Below, piece by piece: positions 56,557 to 63,355 of a DNA stretch of 64,000 bases. The notes under the pieces were generated by a model. It did not search any database, was not told where the DNA came from, and saw only the letters and a list, made by a program, of their open reading frames with translations. Position 1 is the stretch's first letter. Each line of letters begins with the position of its first letter. This stretch comes from Actinoplanes sp. KI2. GTDB lineage: Bacteria > Actinomycetota > Actinomycetes > Mycobacteriales > Micromonosporaceae. The stretch is from contig NZ_JAOSZE010000003.1 of NCBI RefSeq assembly GCF_025630775.1, forward strand, positions 248,001-312,000. The letters run 5' to 3'. Both the position numbers and the translations under genes were made by a program.

Positions 56557-56568
56557 ATTGTCGACAGT
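56557..56568. promoter_or_regulatory. Candidate GntR/FCD operator before atzF
   Basis: ATTGTCGACAGT contains the palindrome TGTCGACA, a form of the T-x-GT...AC-x-A site bound by FCD-type GntR proteins. It lies 8 nt upstream of the atzF start, and a GntR/FCD gene is next to it. Weak by itself. Confidence 0.35.
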
Positions 56569-56647
56569 TTGGTTTCGGCGATGGCTTCGCCATGTAACGC
56601 CGCGGTTTCGCTACGTCAGATTTGCTTGGTCAGATAGGTGCGGGTTG

Positions 56648-57307
56648 CTAGGTCAGATACGTGCGGGTTTGCTTGGTCAGATAGGTGCGGGCGCCGTGCC
56701 GGCCCAGCGTGGCCCGGACGGCCTCGGCATCCCCGGTCTCCACCGCCGCGAACAACTGCTCGTGCCGGCGCACGCCGTCCTCGGCGCGGGCGGTCTCGGC
56801 CTCGCGGCGCATGTTCACCGCCATGTAGAGCTGGATGCGCACCAGGATCGACTCGTACAGCTCGGTGAGCTGGCGATTGCCGCCCAGCCGGACAACCTCG
56901 GTGTGGAAGCGCCGATGCGCGTTCGCGAGCTCGAGCCGGTCGTCGGTCTCGGTCGCCTTGCGCATGACGTCGAGCGCGGCCCGCAGCCCGGTCAGGTCGG
57001 GCGTGGCGGGCATCGTCGTGATCGCGTGCCGCTCGAGGACGTCGCGCACCTCGTACAGCTCGCGGACGTCGTCGTCGGAAAGGGTGGCCACCCGGGCCCC
57101 GCGCCGGGGGATGTGCTCGACCAGTCCCTGCTGGGCGAGCAGCCGCATGGCCTCGCGCAACGGGGCCCGGCTGATACCCAGGCGGCGGGTCAGCTGCTCC
57201 TCGACGAGGCGTTCGCCGGGATCGGTCCGTCCGCTCAGGATGTCGCGCCGCAGCCGGTCGACGGCAAGCTCGACGAGACTGTAGGCCGCCAGCTCTTCGT
57301 CGCTCAC
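56648..57307 (-). CDS. GntR family transcriptional regulator (FCD type)
   Basis: 219 residues. Winged-helix part with LVEEQLTRRLGISRAPLREAMRLLAQQGLVEHIPRRGARV (about 27-70), then an FCD ligand domain with ELYEVRDVLERHAI and NAHRRFHTEVVRLGGN, where metal-binding His and Asp are expected. It probably controls the ureide operon transcribed from 56549. The last 12 residues (RTYLTKQTRTYLT) come from a short tandem repeat (56620-56692) and are probably recent. Confidence 0.88.
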   Translation of the reverse strand: MSDEELAAYSLVELAVDRLRRDILSGRTDPGERLVEEQLTRRLGISRAPLREAMRLLAQQGLVEHIPRRGARVATLSDDDVRELYEVRDVLERHAITTMPATPDLTGLRAALDVMRKATETDDRLELANAHRRFHTEVVRLGGNRQLTELYESILVRIQLYMAVNMRREAETARAEDGVRRHEQLFAAVETGDAEAVRATLGRHGARTYLTKQTRTYLT

Positions 57308-57330
57308 CCTTGGTAGTGTGCCAGCCCGCG

Positions 57331-57438
57331 TCAGTCGGTCTCCGAGTCACCCTTCTTGCCACCGCGAACACTCGGCCACACGGCTACCACCACCATGGCG
57401 ACGCCGATCACGATGAGTAACGTCCAGAACCACGTCAT
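57331..57438 (-). CDS. Very small single-pass membrane protein (35 residues)
   Basis: Minus strand ATG 57436-57438 to TGA 57331-57333 encodes MTWFWTLLIVIGVAMVVVAV followed by a WPSVRGGKKGDSETD tail: a clear membrane helix and a charged cytoplasmic end. Third-position GC is high. No convincing ribosome-binding site. It sits alone upstream of the GntR gene. Confidence 0.5.
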   Translation of the reverse strand: MTWFWTLLIVIGVAMVVVAVWPSVRGGKKGDSETD

Positions 57439-57516
57439 CGGCCGGACATTACCGTTCCGGCCCCCGCGGGACAGGGCCGTGCAAATTCCGACTGCACGGG
57501 GGCCGGAACGGCGGGG

Positions 57517-58047
57517 TCACTCGACGAAGTTCTTGCCGGTCTCGAGGAACGTCTTGAGGTCGCTCAGGATCCAGGCCCAGCCGCCGCCGGCCCCGCTGTC
57601 CTCGGTGCCCGCCACCATCGCGGCGGTGGCCGGCGCGCCGACCAGCTCGTGCGTGACGGTCAGCTTGCAGACGCCCGGCTGCATCTTGGCGTCCTCGATC
57701 TCGAAGGTGAGCGTGCTGAACGGCTCGCCCGCCGTGGACGGGTCCATCAGCATCCGCCAGGTCTGCACCAGGCGCCGCGGCGGCTCGGACTCCAGCACCT
57801 CGCCGTCGAGGATCGTGTCCGGGATCTCGAAACCGCTCGCCTTCGCGAAGGCCTTCATGTCCTCGGTGGCGGTCGCGTGGAACGAGCCGCCCTTCTTCAA
57901 CTCGTAGTAACTGGGCGCCTGGTACGCGTACCGGTGGTTCCACTCCGGGTCGGTGATCGCGGCCCAGATCCGCTCCGGCGTCGCCTTGATCCAGACCCGG
58001 TAGACCTGCGTGGTCAGTGCGGTCGTCGTGGCAGTCGTGTCCGTCAT
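57517..58047 (-). CDS. SRPBCC (AHSA1-like) domain protein
   Basis: 176 residues: beta-strand VYRVWIKATPERIWAAITDPEWNHRY at the start and a long C-terminal helix (GWAWILSDLKTFLETGKNFVE) enclosing a START/AHSA1-type cavity. Coupled to the upstream ArsR gene by an ATGA overlap. The pair ArsR-AHSA1 is common in actinobacteria; the bound ligand is unknown. Confidence 0.85.
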   Translation of the reverse strand: MTDTTATTTALTTQVYRVWIKATPERIWAAITDPEWNHRYAYQAPSYYELKKGGSFHATATEDMKAFAKASGFEIPDTILDGEVLESEPPRRLVQTWRMLMDPSTAGEPFSTLTFEIEDAKMQPGVCKLTVTHELVGAPATAAMVAGTEDSGAGGGWAWILSDLKTFLETGKNFVE

Positions 58048-58364
58048 GTCTCTTCCTCCAGCGCGTGCTTGAGATCGACGAGGGTCGTTACCTGGTGCTC
58101 GGTGTACTTGTCGATCCATCGGTCATGGATCAGCCGGATCGGCACGGGATTGAGAAAGTGCAGCTTCTCCCGGCCGGAGCGGCGCGTGACGACGAGACCC
58201 GCCTCCTCGAGCACCCGCAGGTGCTTGGCGACTCCGAAGCGTGTCATCTCCAACTCGGACTCCAGCTCGCCGAGGGTGCGGCCGTCACGCTCGAAGAGCA
58301 GGTCGAGCAGGAAGCGGCGGCTCGGGTCGGCCAGCGCCTTGAACACCCGGTCGTCGTCATCCAT
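58044..58364 (-). CDS. ArsR family transcriptional regulator
   Basis: 106 residues. Winged helix with FKALADPSRRFLLDLLFERDGRTLGELESELEMTRFGVAKHLRVLEEAGLVVTRRSGREKLH (about 8-70). No metal-binding Cys pair is visible, so it is probably a non-metal ArsR. Controls the SRPBCC gene with it in one operon; a perfect palindrome lies just upstream of its start. Confidence 0.9.
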   Translation of the reverse strand: MDDDDRVFKALADPSRRFLLDLLFERDGRTLGELESELEMTRFGVAKHLRVLEEAGLVVTRRSGREKLHFLNPVPIRLIHDRWIDKYTEHQVTTLVDLKHALEEET

Positions 58365-58375
58365 GACGCAAAGTT

Positions 58376-58395
58376 ATGTGACCAAAAGGTCACAT
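58376..58395. promoter_or_regulatory. ArsR operator palindrome
   Basis: ATGTGACC-AAAA-GGTCACAT is a perfect 8-4-8 palindrome, 11 bp upstream of the ArsR start. It is the natural autoregulatory site. Confidence 0.8.
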
Positions 58396-58396
58396 G

Positions 58397-58959
58397 TCAA
58401 GCCGGACCTCGATTGCCCAGCGTGACCGCGCGCTGATTGCCGGTCAGATTTAAGGGAGGGCTAATAGACGCGCATCGAAGGTGAGCGTTACGTTCGGGGC
58501 CGGAATCACAGACGGCACAGCGCCGGGTGGCGGCCCGGCGCTGTGCCCCCAAACCCGCTTCCTCGGCGGCGGGTGAGCATCTCTGTGCTCCCGCCGGCGG
58601 TCTGAGCGCCCGGCCGCACGTGGTCTTCCTCAACGAAGTAGCGGCTCGGTAGGTCCCGCGCCCCGCAGAGATTCATTCCGTCTCGTGCCCCGGCCCCCGG
58701 CGGTCTTATGCCGGGCATTTCGCCGCGGCTGATCGGTGGCCTTCGTCACAGGCTTTTCGAGATCATTTCCATCTCGAAGTCATCGGAGCGGCGCTGACCA
58801 CGCGCTTTCGCTGCTACCGGCGAGCCGGATGGGGCAATTCTGTGCCAGATTGCTGTCACTGAGCCGACGGGGCGGCCGCGCCAGTTATGGCTGACATATA
58901 ATTATTCGTGTCGATGCGGCGCCCATCGGGGGTGGTGCCGCACTACGGGGATCGGTGCC
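58397..58959. other. Intergenic region before the orphan LuxR gene
   Basis: About 560 bp without a supported gene. The right part is AT-rich; TATAAT at 58897-58902 followed by TATTCG is a perfect -10-like element about 60 bp before the LuxR start. The left part shows only ordinary GC-rich sequence; short frames in it have no domain or good start. Confidence 0.5.
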
Positions 58960-59157
58960 ATGTTAAATGCACTGTCTACCAGGGAACGTGAAGTTCTGCT
59001 CCATTTCTCCAGCGGGCTGACGTACGCACAGATCGGCCGCAGAATGGGCATTTCACCGAGCACGGTGGATACCTATCTGCGGCGCATCAAGCAAAAGACC
59101 GGTTTCACCGTGAGCGCCGAGCTCATCCTGCTCGGCAGTCAGCTGCGTGACGTCTGA
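58960..59157 (+). CDS. Orphan LuxR-type helix-turn-helix protein (65 residues)
   Basis: The 65 residues are only a LuxR DNA-binding domain: LSTREREVLLHFSSGLTYAQIGRRMGISPSTVDTYLRRIKQKTGFTVSAELILLGSQ. No receiver or ligand domain precedes it; a start upstream is not possible without an in-frame stop nearby. Such free domains may act as repressors or dimer partners. The gene has lower GC than its neighbours. Confidence 0.8.
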   Translation: MLNALSTREREVLLHFSSGLTYAQIGRRMGISPSTVDTYLRRIKQKTGFTVSAELILLGSQLRDV

Positions 59158-59194
59158 GGGGAAACGTCTGAGGGAAACCAGGAATGTGCGGCTG

Positions 59195-59228
59195 AATACC
59201 CCGGGATCAACGACGATTCCGGGGTATT
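59195..59228 (+). terminator. Terminator after the orphan LuxR gene
   Basis: 10-bp stem AATACCCCGG (59195-59204) with CCGGGGTATT (59219-59228), 38 bp after the stop. Its right half lies in a 29-bp direct repeat. Confidence 0.6.
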
Positions 59229-59278
59229 CCGTTTGCCGGTCAGGCGAGCGGGGTATTCCGTTTGCCGGTCAGGTGAGC
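59221..59278 (+). repeat. 29-bp tandem duplication
   Basis: 59221-59249 and 59250-59278 are identical except one base (GGGGTATTCCGTTTGCCGG core). The second copy overlaps the stop of the lipoprotein gene on the other strand. Confidence 0.8.
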
Positions 59279-60168
59279 GAGGTAGCAAACTTGTCGCGAG
59301 TCGCGATTGCCGAACGGACGGCGTCGAAGCCGGCGCGGTCGCGAGCGATGGCACGAGCCTGATAGGCCGATTCGACGGTGAACCAGACGCCCACGAGGTT
59401 CGTCTCGTCCTTGCACCGGATGTCCGCCAGCGCTGTCTTGATGTCCCGCTCGGTGATCTCGGCGTCCTCCACGGCCGGGTCGTCCATGGCCGCCATCGGG
59501 TCGGTGTAGTTGTACCCGGCCCGTGTCATGCATGCCGACCAGGCGCGGAAGACCGCGATCACGCGGCTGTCGCTCTGCGACTCCTTGAACGACCAGGAGT
59601 CCAGGTCGTTCCCCTTGGTCAGATCGACGCCGGCCGGGACGGTCGCGGCGATCCGGTCGTCGGCCACACGCATGCAGCCACCCTTCGGCACGGCCCGGCC
59701 GCGGACGACCGACTGGCCATTGCCGGTCAGCGCGGTGAGGCCGTCGTTGCCGAGATTCGGTGCGGGTGCCTTGGGCTCCTTCGCCGGGTCCCGGCTGCCG
59801 AGCCCGTAGCCCTCCGTCTTCGCGAGCTCGGCGTCCGTTATCCCGTAGCGGCGGTCGGTGGCGCTACGCGGCCCGTACGGCGTCTCGGCCACCGGGCCGG
59901 TTTTGTAGGCGATGCCGAAGTCGGCCATGCACTTCTGGATCAGCCGGATCCGGGCGGCGGCGATCCGGACACGCTCGGCCGTGGTGGGCTGGTAGTCCTC
60001 GACCGGCAGTCGCAGGTCCACGCTGCGCACGATATGCGGCACGGCGCCGACCGCGGGCTCGGCCGAGGCCGACGGCGGTGCGGATGGTGCGGCGCTGGCC
60101 GTGCACGCCGCGGCCGCCGTGGTCGCGAGCAATGCCACAGCGACGGCAATGGTGCGCTTGACTGGCAT
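59269..60168 (-). CDS. Secreted lipoprotein with conserved Cys, hypothetical
   Basis: 299 residues. Lipoprotein signal peptide (RTIAVAVALLATTAAAACTAS with a TAAAAC lipobox, Cys about 22). Mature part with QKCMADFGIAY, VPKGGCMRVADD and FRAWSACMTRAGYNY, i.e. conserved C-x-x-x-x-G spacing, and a C-terminal segment ESAYQARAIARDR. The family recurs in Micromonosporaceae without a known function. It lies after the I36-type gene in the same direction and may form a unit with it. Confidence 0.75.
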   Translation of the reverse strand: MPVKRTIAVAVALLATTAAAACTASAAPSAPPSASAEPAVGAVPHIVRSVDLRLPVEDYQPTTAERVRIAAARIRLIQKCMADFGIAYKTGPVAETPYGPRSATDRRYGITDAELAKTEGYGLGSRDPAKEPKAPAPNLGNDGLTALTGNGQSVVRGRAVPKGGCMRVADDRIAATVPAGVDLTKGNDLDSWSFKESQSDSRVIAVFRAWSACMTRAGYNYTDPMAAMDDPAVEDAEITERDIKTALADIRCKDETNLVGVWFTVESAYQARAIARDRAGFDAVRSAIATRDKFATSLT

Positions 60169-60217
60169 GACATCCCCGTAGTCTGATCATCTCGAGAAGT
60201 GGTGTGACCATCGGTAC

Positions 60218-60271
60218 AATGGCGGAGCCGTGGCTCCGCTCATTACTGGTGAGCGGAACCACGGCGCCATT
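60218..60271 (-). terminator. Terminator after the I36-type gene
   Basis: Long imperfect hairpin: AATGGCG (60218-60224) with CGCCATT (60265-60271), CCGTGG with CCACGG, and CCGCTCA with TGAGCGG. It stands 28 bp after the stop of the minus-strand I36 gene, before the lipoprotein start. Confidence 0.6.
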
Positions 60272-60299
60272 CGGCGATTCTCGTACGAGTGGGCGAAGG

Positions 60300-60695
60300 T
60301 CAGCAGCTGTAGCTGAAGAATCGCGCCGACGAGATCTTGTTGCGGAACGTCGCGGACGCGTTGCCGGTGTAGCCCGGGTCCAGGCAACCGACGCTGCCGC
60401 CCCAGCCGGCGTTGGTGTAAACCCACCAGTAGTAGCTGTCCCGGTTGTCGTACGACGCCGTGTTGTCGTTGGCGTGCACGCTGGTGTTCGGGAAGTTGTC
60501 GTTCGAGAAGTCGTCGTCCGACACGAAGAGATCGAAAACGTAGCCGGCCCGATCCGGGTGGTAGTAGAGCCCGAACTCGCCGTTTTCCAGCACACCGTTC
60601 TTGCCGGTGGCCTGCGCCGGTGCTGCGACCCCGGCGAGCGCGATGCCGGTCGCCACTGCGACAGCGCCTGCTGCCGCGATTCCCCGCTTCAACAC
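60300..60695 (-). CDS. Secreted peptidase inhibitor I36-like protein
   Basis: 131 residues from GTG after AGGAGGGTCTT. Signal peptide LKRGIAAAGAVAVATGIALAGVAAPAQA, mature domain ENGEFGLYYHPDRAGYVFDLF...DNRDSYYWWVYTNAGWGGSVGCLDPGYTGN with a beta/gamma-crystallin-like pattern and a C-terminal Cys, typical of family I36 (SMPI-like) protease inhibitors. Secreted; the inhibited protease is unknown. Confidence 0.82.
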   Translation of the reverse strand: MLKRGIAAAGAVAVATGIALAGVAAPAQATGKNGVLENGEFGLYYHPDRAGYVFDLFVSDDDFSNDNFPNTSVHANDNTASYDNRDSYYWWVYTNAGWGGSVGCLDPGYTGNASATFRNKISSARFFSYSC

Positions 60696-60891
60696 AAGAC
60701 CCTCCTAGGGGTTTCCTCTGGTGCGGTGACTACGACAGGCTCGCAGCCGAGCCATAGTGGAGAGCAGTCGCGAGAGTTCGTGGCTTGCGGCTGGAATATT
60801 GCTGTGCTAAGCGGCTGAAAATGATCGCGAAGGCGCGAGGCGGGTGTCGTGCGGCACCGCGCCTAATTGATCGACGGCTATCCCGAATGTT

Positions 60892-62058
60892 CTATTCGGT
60901 GATCTCCTGGCGGCGGAGCTTCACCTCCACCACCAGCCCTCCGCCCGATCGTGCCGACGCCTGCACGGTCCCGTCGTGTGCCTGGACGATGGCGCGGGCG
61001 ATGGAGAGCCCCAGGCCGGTACCGCGCCCGGAGCGCACCCGCCCGCCGAGCCGGGTGAACGGATTGAACAGCTCCGGCACCGCGCCCGGCGGCACCACCG
61101 GTCCACTGTTGGCGACGACCAGCCGGGCGTGCCCGTCGGCCTCGGCGACCTCCACCTGCACCCAGCCGCCCGGCTCGTTGTGGCGTACGGCGTTCTGCGC
61201 CAGGTTCTGCACGAGCCGGTCGAGCAGCACCGCGTCCGCCTCCACCACGACGGCATCGAGGCTGCGCCCGATACTCACCCCGTTGCGGTGAGCCTCCGGG
61301 TACACCAGCAGGAGGGCCTCCTCGACCGTCTCGGCGAGGTTGACCGGGGCCGGGGTCAGCACCCGATGCTCCGCCCGGGCGAGCGTGAGCATGCCGTCGA
61401 CCAGGCGCTCATGCCGGTCGTTCACCGCGAGCAGGTTCTCGCCGAGTTTCAGCAGGTCGGCGGAGGCGTCCGGACGCGCCATCGCCACCTCGATCAGGGT
61501 CCGGTTGATCGCGAGCGGAGTCTTGAGCTCGTGCGAGGCGTTGCCCACGAACCGACTCTGCGTCGCGAATGTCTCCTCCAGCCGGTTCAGCATCGCGTCC
61601 GTCGCGTCGGCCAGCTCGCCCCATTCGTCACGGCGGCGGCCGAGGCCGACCCGTTCCCCGAGGTTGCCGGCGGCGACGCGGCGCGCGCAGGCGGTGATCA
61701 CGGCGAGCGGGCGCATGGTGGAACCGGCCACGAACCAGCCCAGCACGAGCGCGCCGGCGACGGCCGCTCCACCGGTCAGCAGGCTCCGCCGGACCACGGC
61801 GGCATGCACCGTCTCGTAATACTGCCGCTGGATCCGGTCCTGCTCCGCGATCGTGCGATTCTTGAGCGTCTCGGCCTGCGCCTCGGTCTCCCTGGCCGGC
61901 ACGGAGACGTCCACCGCGGGCACCTGTTTGCGGATGGCACGGTCGGTGGCCAGCAGAATCATCGTGCCCACCGCGGCACTGGCGAGCAGCGCGACGACGC
62001 CGGCGAGAGCGGCGACGCGGGCCCGGACGGCGTACCGGCGCAGCGGCGGCCAGCTCAT
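60892..62058 (-). CDS. HAMP sensor histidine kinase
   Basis: 388 residues. Two membrane helices (about 16-36 and 91-110) around a short extracellular loop, a HAMP domain, HisKA with the phospho-acceptor His in VGNASHELKTPLAINRTL, and an HATPase domain with NLAQNAVRHN (N box) and GRGTGLGLSIARAIVQAHDG (G box). Coupled to the regulator gene by ATGA. It probably senses an envelope stress and drives the divergent efflux operon. Confidence 0.92.
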   Translation of the reverse strand: MSWPPLRRYAVRARVAALAGVVALLASAAVGTMILLATDRAIRKQVPAVDVSVPARETEAQAETLKNRTIAEQDRIQRQYYETVHAAVVRRSLLTGGAAVAGALVLGWFVAGSTMRPLAVITACARRVAAGNLGERVGLGRRRDEWGELADATDAMLNRLEETFATQSRFVGNASHELKTPLAINRTLIEVAMARPDASADLLKLGENLLAVNDRHERLVDGMLTLARAEHRVLTPAPVNLAETVEEALLLVYPEAHRNGVSIGRSLDAVVVEADAVLLDRLVQNLAQNAVRHNEPGGWVQVEVAEADGHARLVVANSGPVVPPGAVPELFNPFTRLGGRVRSGRGTGLGLSIARAIVQAHDGTVQASARSGGGLVVEVKLRRQEITE

Positions 62059-62714
62059 ATCAGCTGGTATCCGACGCCGGGCACCGTCTGCACCACCTGG
62101 GGTGGGCCGAGCTTGCGGCGCAACGTCATCACCGTCACCCGCAGCACGTTGGTGAACGGGTCGACGTGCTCGTCCCAGACCTTCTCCAGCAGGAACTCGG
62201 CGCTCACCGCCGAGCCGGCGCCCAGCATCAGCTCTTGCAGCACCCCGAATTCCTTGCGGGACAACGAGATGTGCTTTCCATCGCGTTCCACCTGGCGTCG
62301 GCCCTGGTCCAGGCGGATGCCGTAGCGTTCCAGCACGGGCGGCGCGGCCGGTCGGGTGCGCCGGCTCAGGGCGCGCACCCGGGCGACGAGTTCGACGAAG
62401 GCGAACGGCTTGGCGAGATAGTCGTCGGCACCGAGCGAGAGCCCGGTGACCCGGTCGGTGACCTCACCCGCGGCGGTCAGCATCAGCACCCTCGTATCCC
62501 CGTGACCCCGGACCACCTCGGTGCACACCTGGTCGCCGTGTACCAGGGGCAGGTCGCGGTCGAGCACCAGTACGTCGTAGTCGTTGACCGAGATCCGATC
62601 GAGCGCCGCCGCGCCGTCGTAGACCACGTCCACCGCCAGCGCCTCCTGCCGCAGGCCCTCCGCGATGGCATCGGCGAGCATCTCCTCGTCCTCGGCGACC
62701 AGGACCCGGACCAC
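62055..62714 (-). CDS. OmpR/PhoB-type response regulator
   Basis: 219 residues from GTG: receiver with acidic pair DEE, phospho-acceptor Asp in VLVLDRDLPL and Lys in LAKPF, then a winged helix (HISLSRKEFGVLQELMLGAGSAVSAEFLLEKVW...TVMTLRRKLGPP). Operon partner of the kinase. Confidence 0.93.
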   Translation of the reverse strand: MVRVLVAEDEEMLADAIAEGLRQEALAVDVVYDGAAALDRISVNDYDVLVLDRDLPLVHGDQVCTEVVRGHGDTRVLMLTAAGEVTDRVTGLSLGADDYLAKPFAFVELVARVRALSRRTRPAAPPVLERYGIRLDQGRRQVERDGKHISLSRKEFGVLQELMLGAGSAVSAEFLLEKVWDEHVDPFTNVLRVTVMTLRRKLGPPQVVQTVPGVGYQLI

Positions 62715-62758
62715 GGCTACCTCCGTCTACTTCGGCCTGATCCACTCTCGGTCAGGCC

Positions 62759-62802
62759 GCATAAGGTGAGCGTTAGGACTTCCGTTAATGCTCGCCTTAT
62801 GC
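62759..62802. promoter_or_regulatory. Inverted-repeat operator between regulator and efflux operon
   Basis: 62759-62775 and 62786-62802 are 15/17 matching inverted repeats around a 10-bp spacer (arms read GCATAAGGTGAGCGTTA and its complement). GTTAGG and GTTAAT halves also occur as a direct repeat about 11 bp apart, the usual OmpR-type spacing. It lies in the 100-bp gap between the divergent operons. Confidence 0.65.
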
Positions 62803-62815
62803 GCGGATCGCTGCA

Positions 62816-63355
62816 ATGTCCCGCATGACTGGACGACGTATGTACGGCCTTGCCGGTCTCCTGGTGGCCGGCCTGGCCCTGGGCGCCTGCGGTAGCTCGG
62901 CCGACGAGCCGAGTGTCGCCTCCGTCGGCACGACCGCGAGCCCAACCGCCGCCGACAACCACGCCCAGGCCGCCAAATACCACGACTGCTTGAAGAAGAA
63001 GGGCGTCAAGTTCCTCGACGCGGCGGGTCCGGACGGTCAGCCCGAGGTCGACAAGGAGGGCACCGACTACAAGCTGCTGGAGGAGGCGTTCGAGCAGTGC
63101 CGGTCGTACGCCCCGGCGGGTGCCGCAGCCACCCGGGGCCCGGCACCGGACATCGAGAAGGCCCGCCAGTACGCGGCCTGCATGCGCCGGCACGGCATCA
63201 CGAAGTACCCGGACCCCGACCCGGTGACCGGCGACTCCGGGATCAGCGACGCGTTGGGCGCCGAGCTCAAGGGCGACCCCAAGATGCCCGACGCGATGCA
63301 GGCCTGCGCGCAGTTGTCACAAACCGGCAACGGTAAGGGCAAGGTCGGCGGATGA
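62816..63355 (+). CDS. Lipoprotein of an efflux operon
   Basis: 179 residues. Signal peptide with lipobox LALGAC (Cys near 25), mature part HDCLKKKGVKFLDAAGPDG, a Cys in EQCRSYAP, and YAACMRRHGITKYPDPDPVTGDSGI, the pattern of a lipoprotein family commonly placed before membrane-fusion/ABC exporter genes in actinobacteria. The ATG at 62816 follows no clear ribosome-binding site; ATG 62825 is possible. It overlaps the next gene by 4 bp (ATGA). Confidence 0.78.
   Translation: MSRMTGRRMYGLAGLLVAGLALGACGSSADEPSVASVGTTASPTAADNHAQAAKYHDCLKKKGVKFLDAAGPDGQPEVDKEGTDYKLLEEAFEQCRSYAPAGAAATRGPAPDIEKARQYAACMRRHGITKYPDPDPVTGDSGISDALGAELKGDPKMPDAMQACAQLSQTGNGKGKVGG

Noticed and set aside
59233..60186. Plus-strand frame across the lipoprotein gene
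   Set aside because: Antisense to the lipoprotein with signal peptide and conserved Cys; no domain in this frame.
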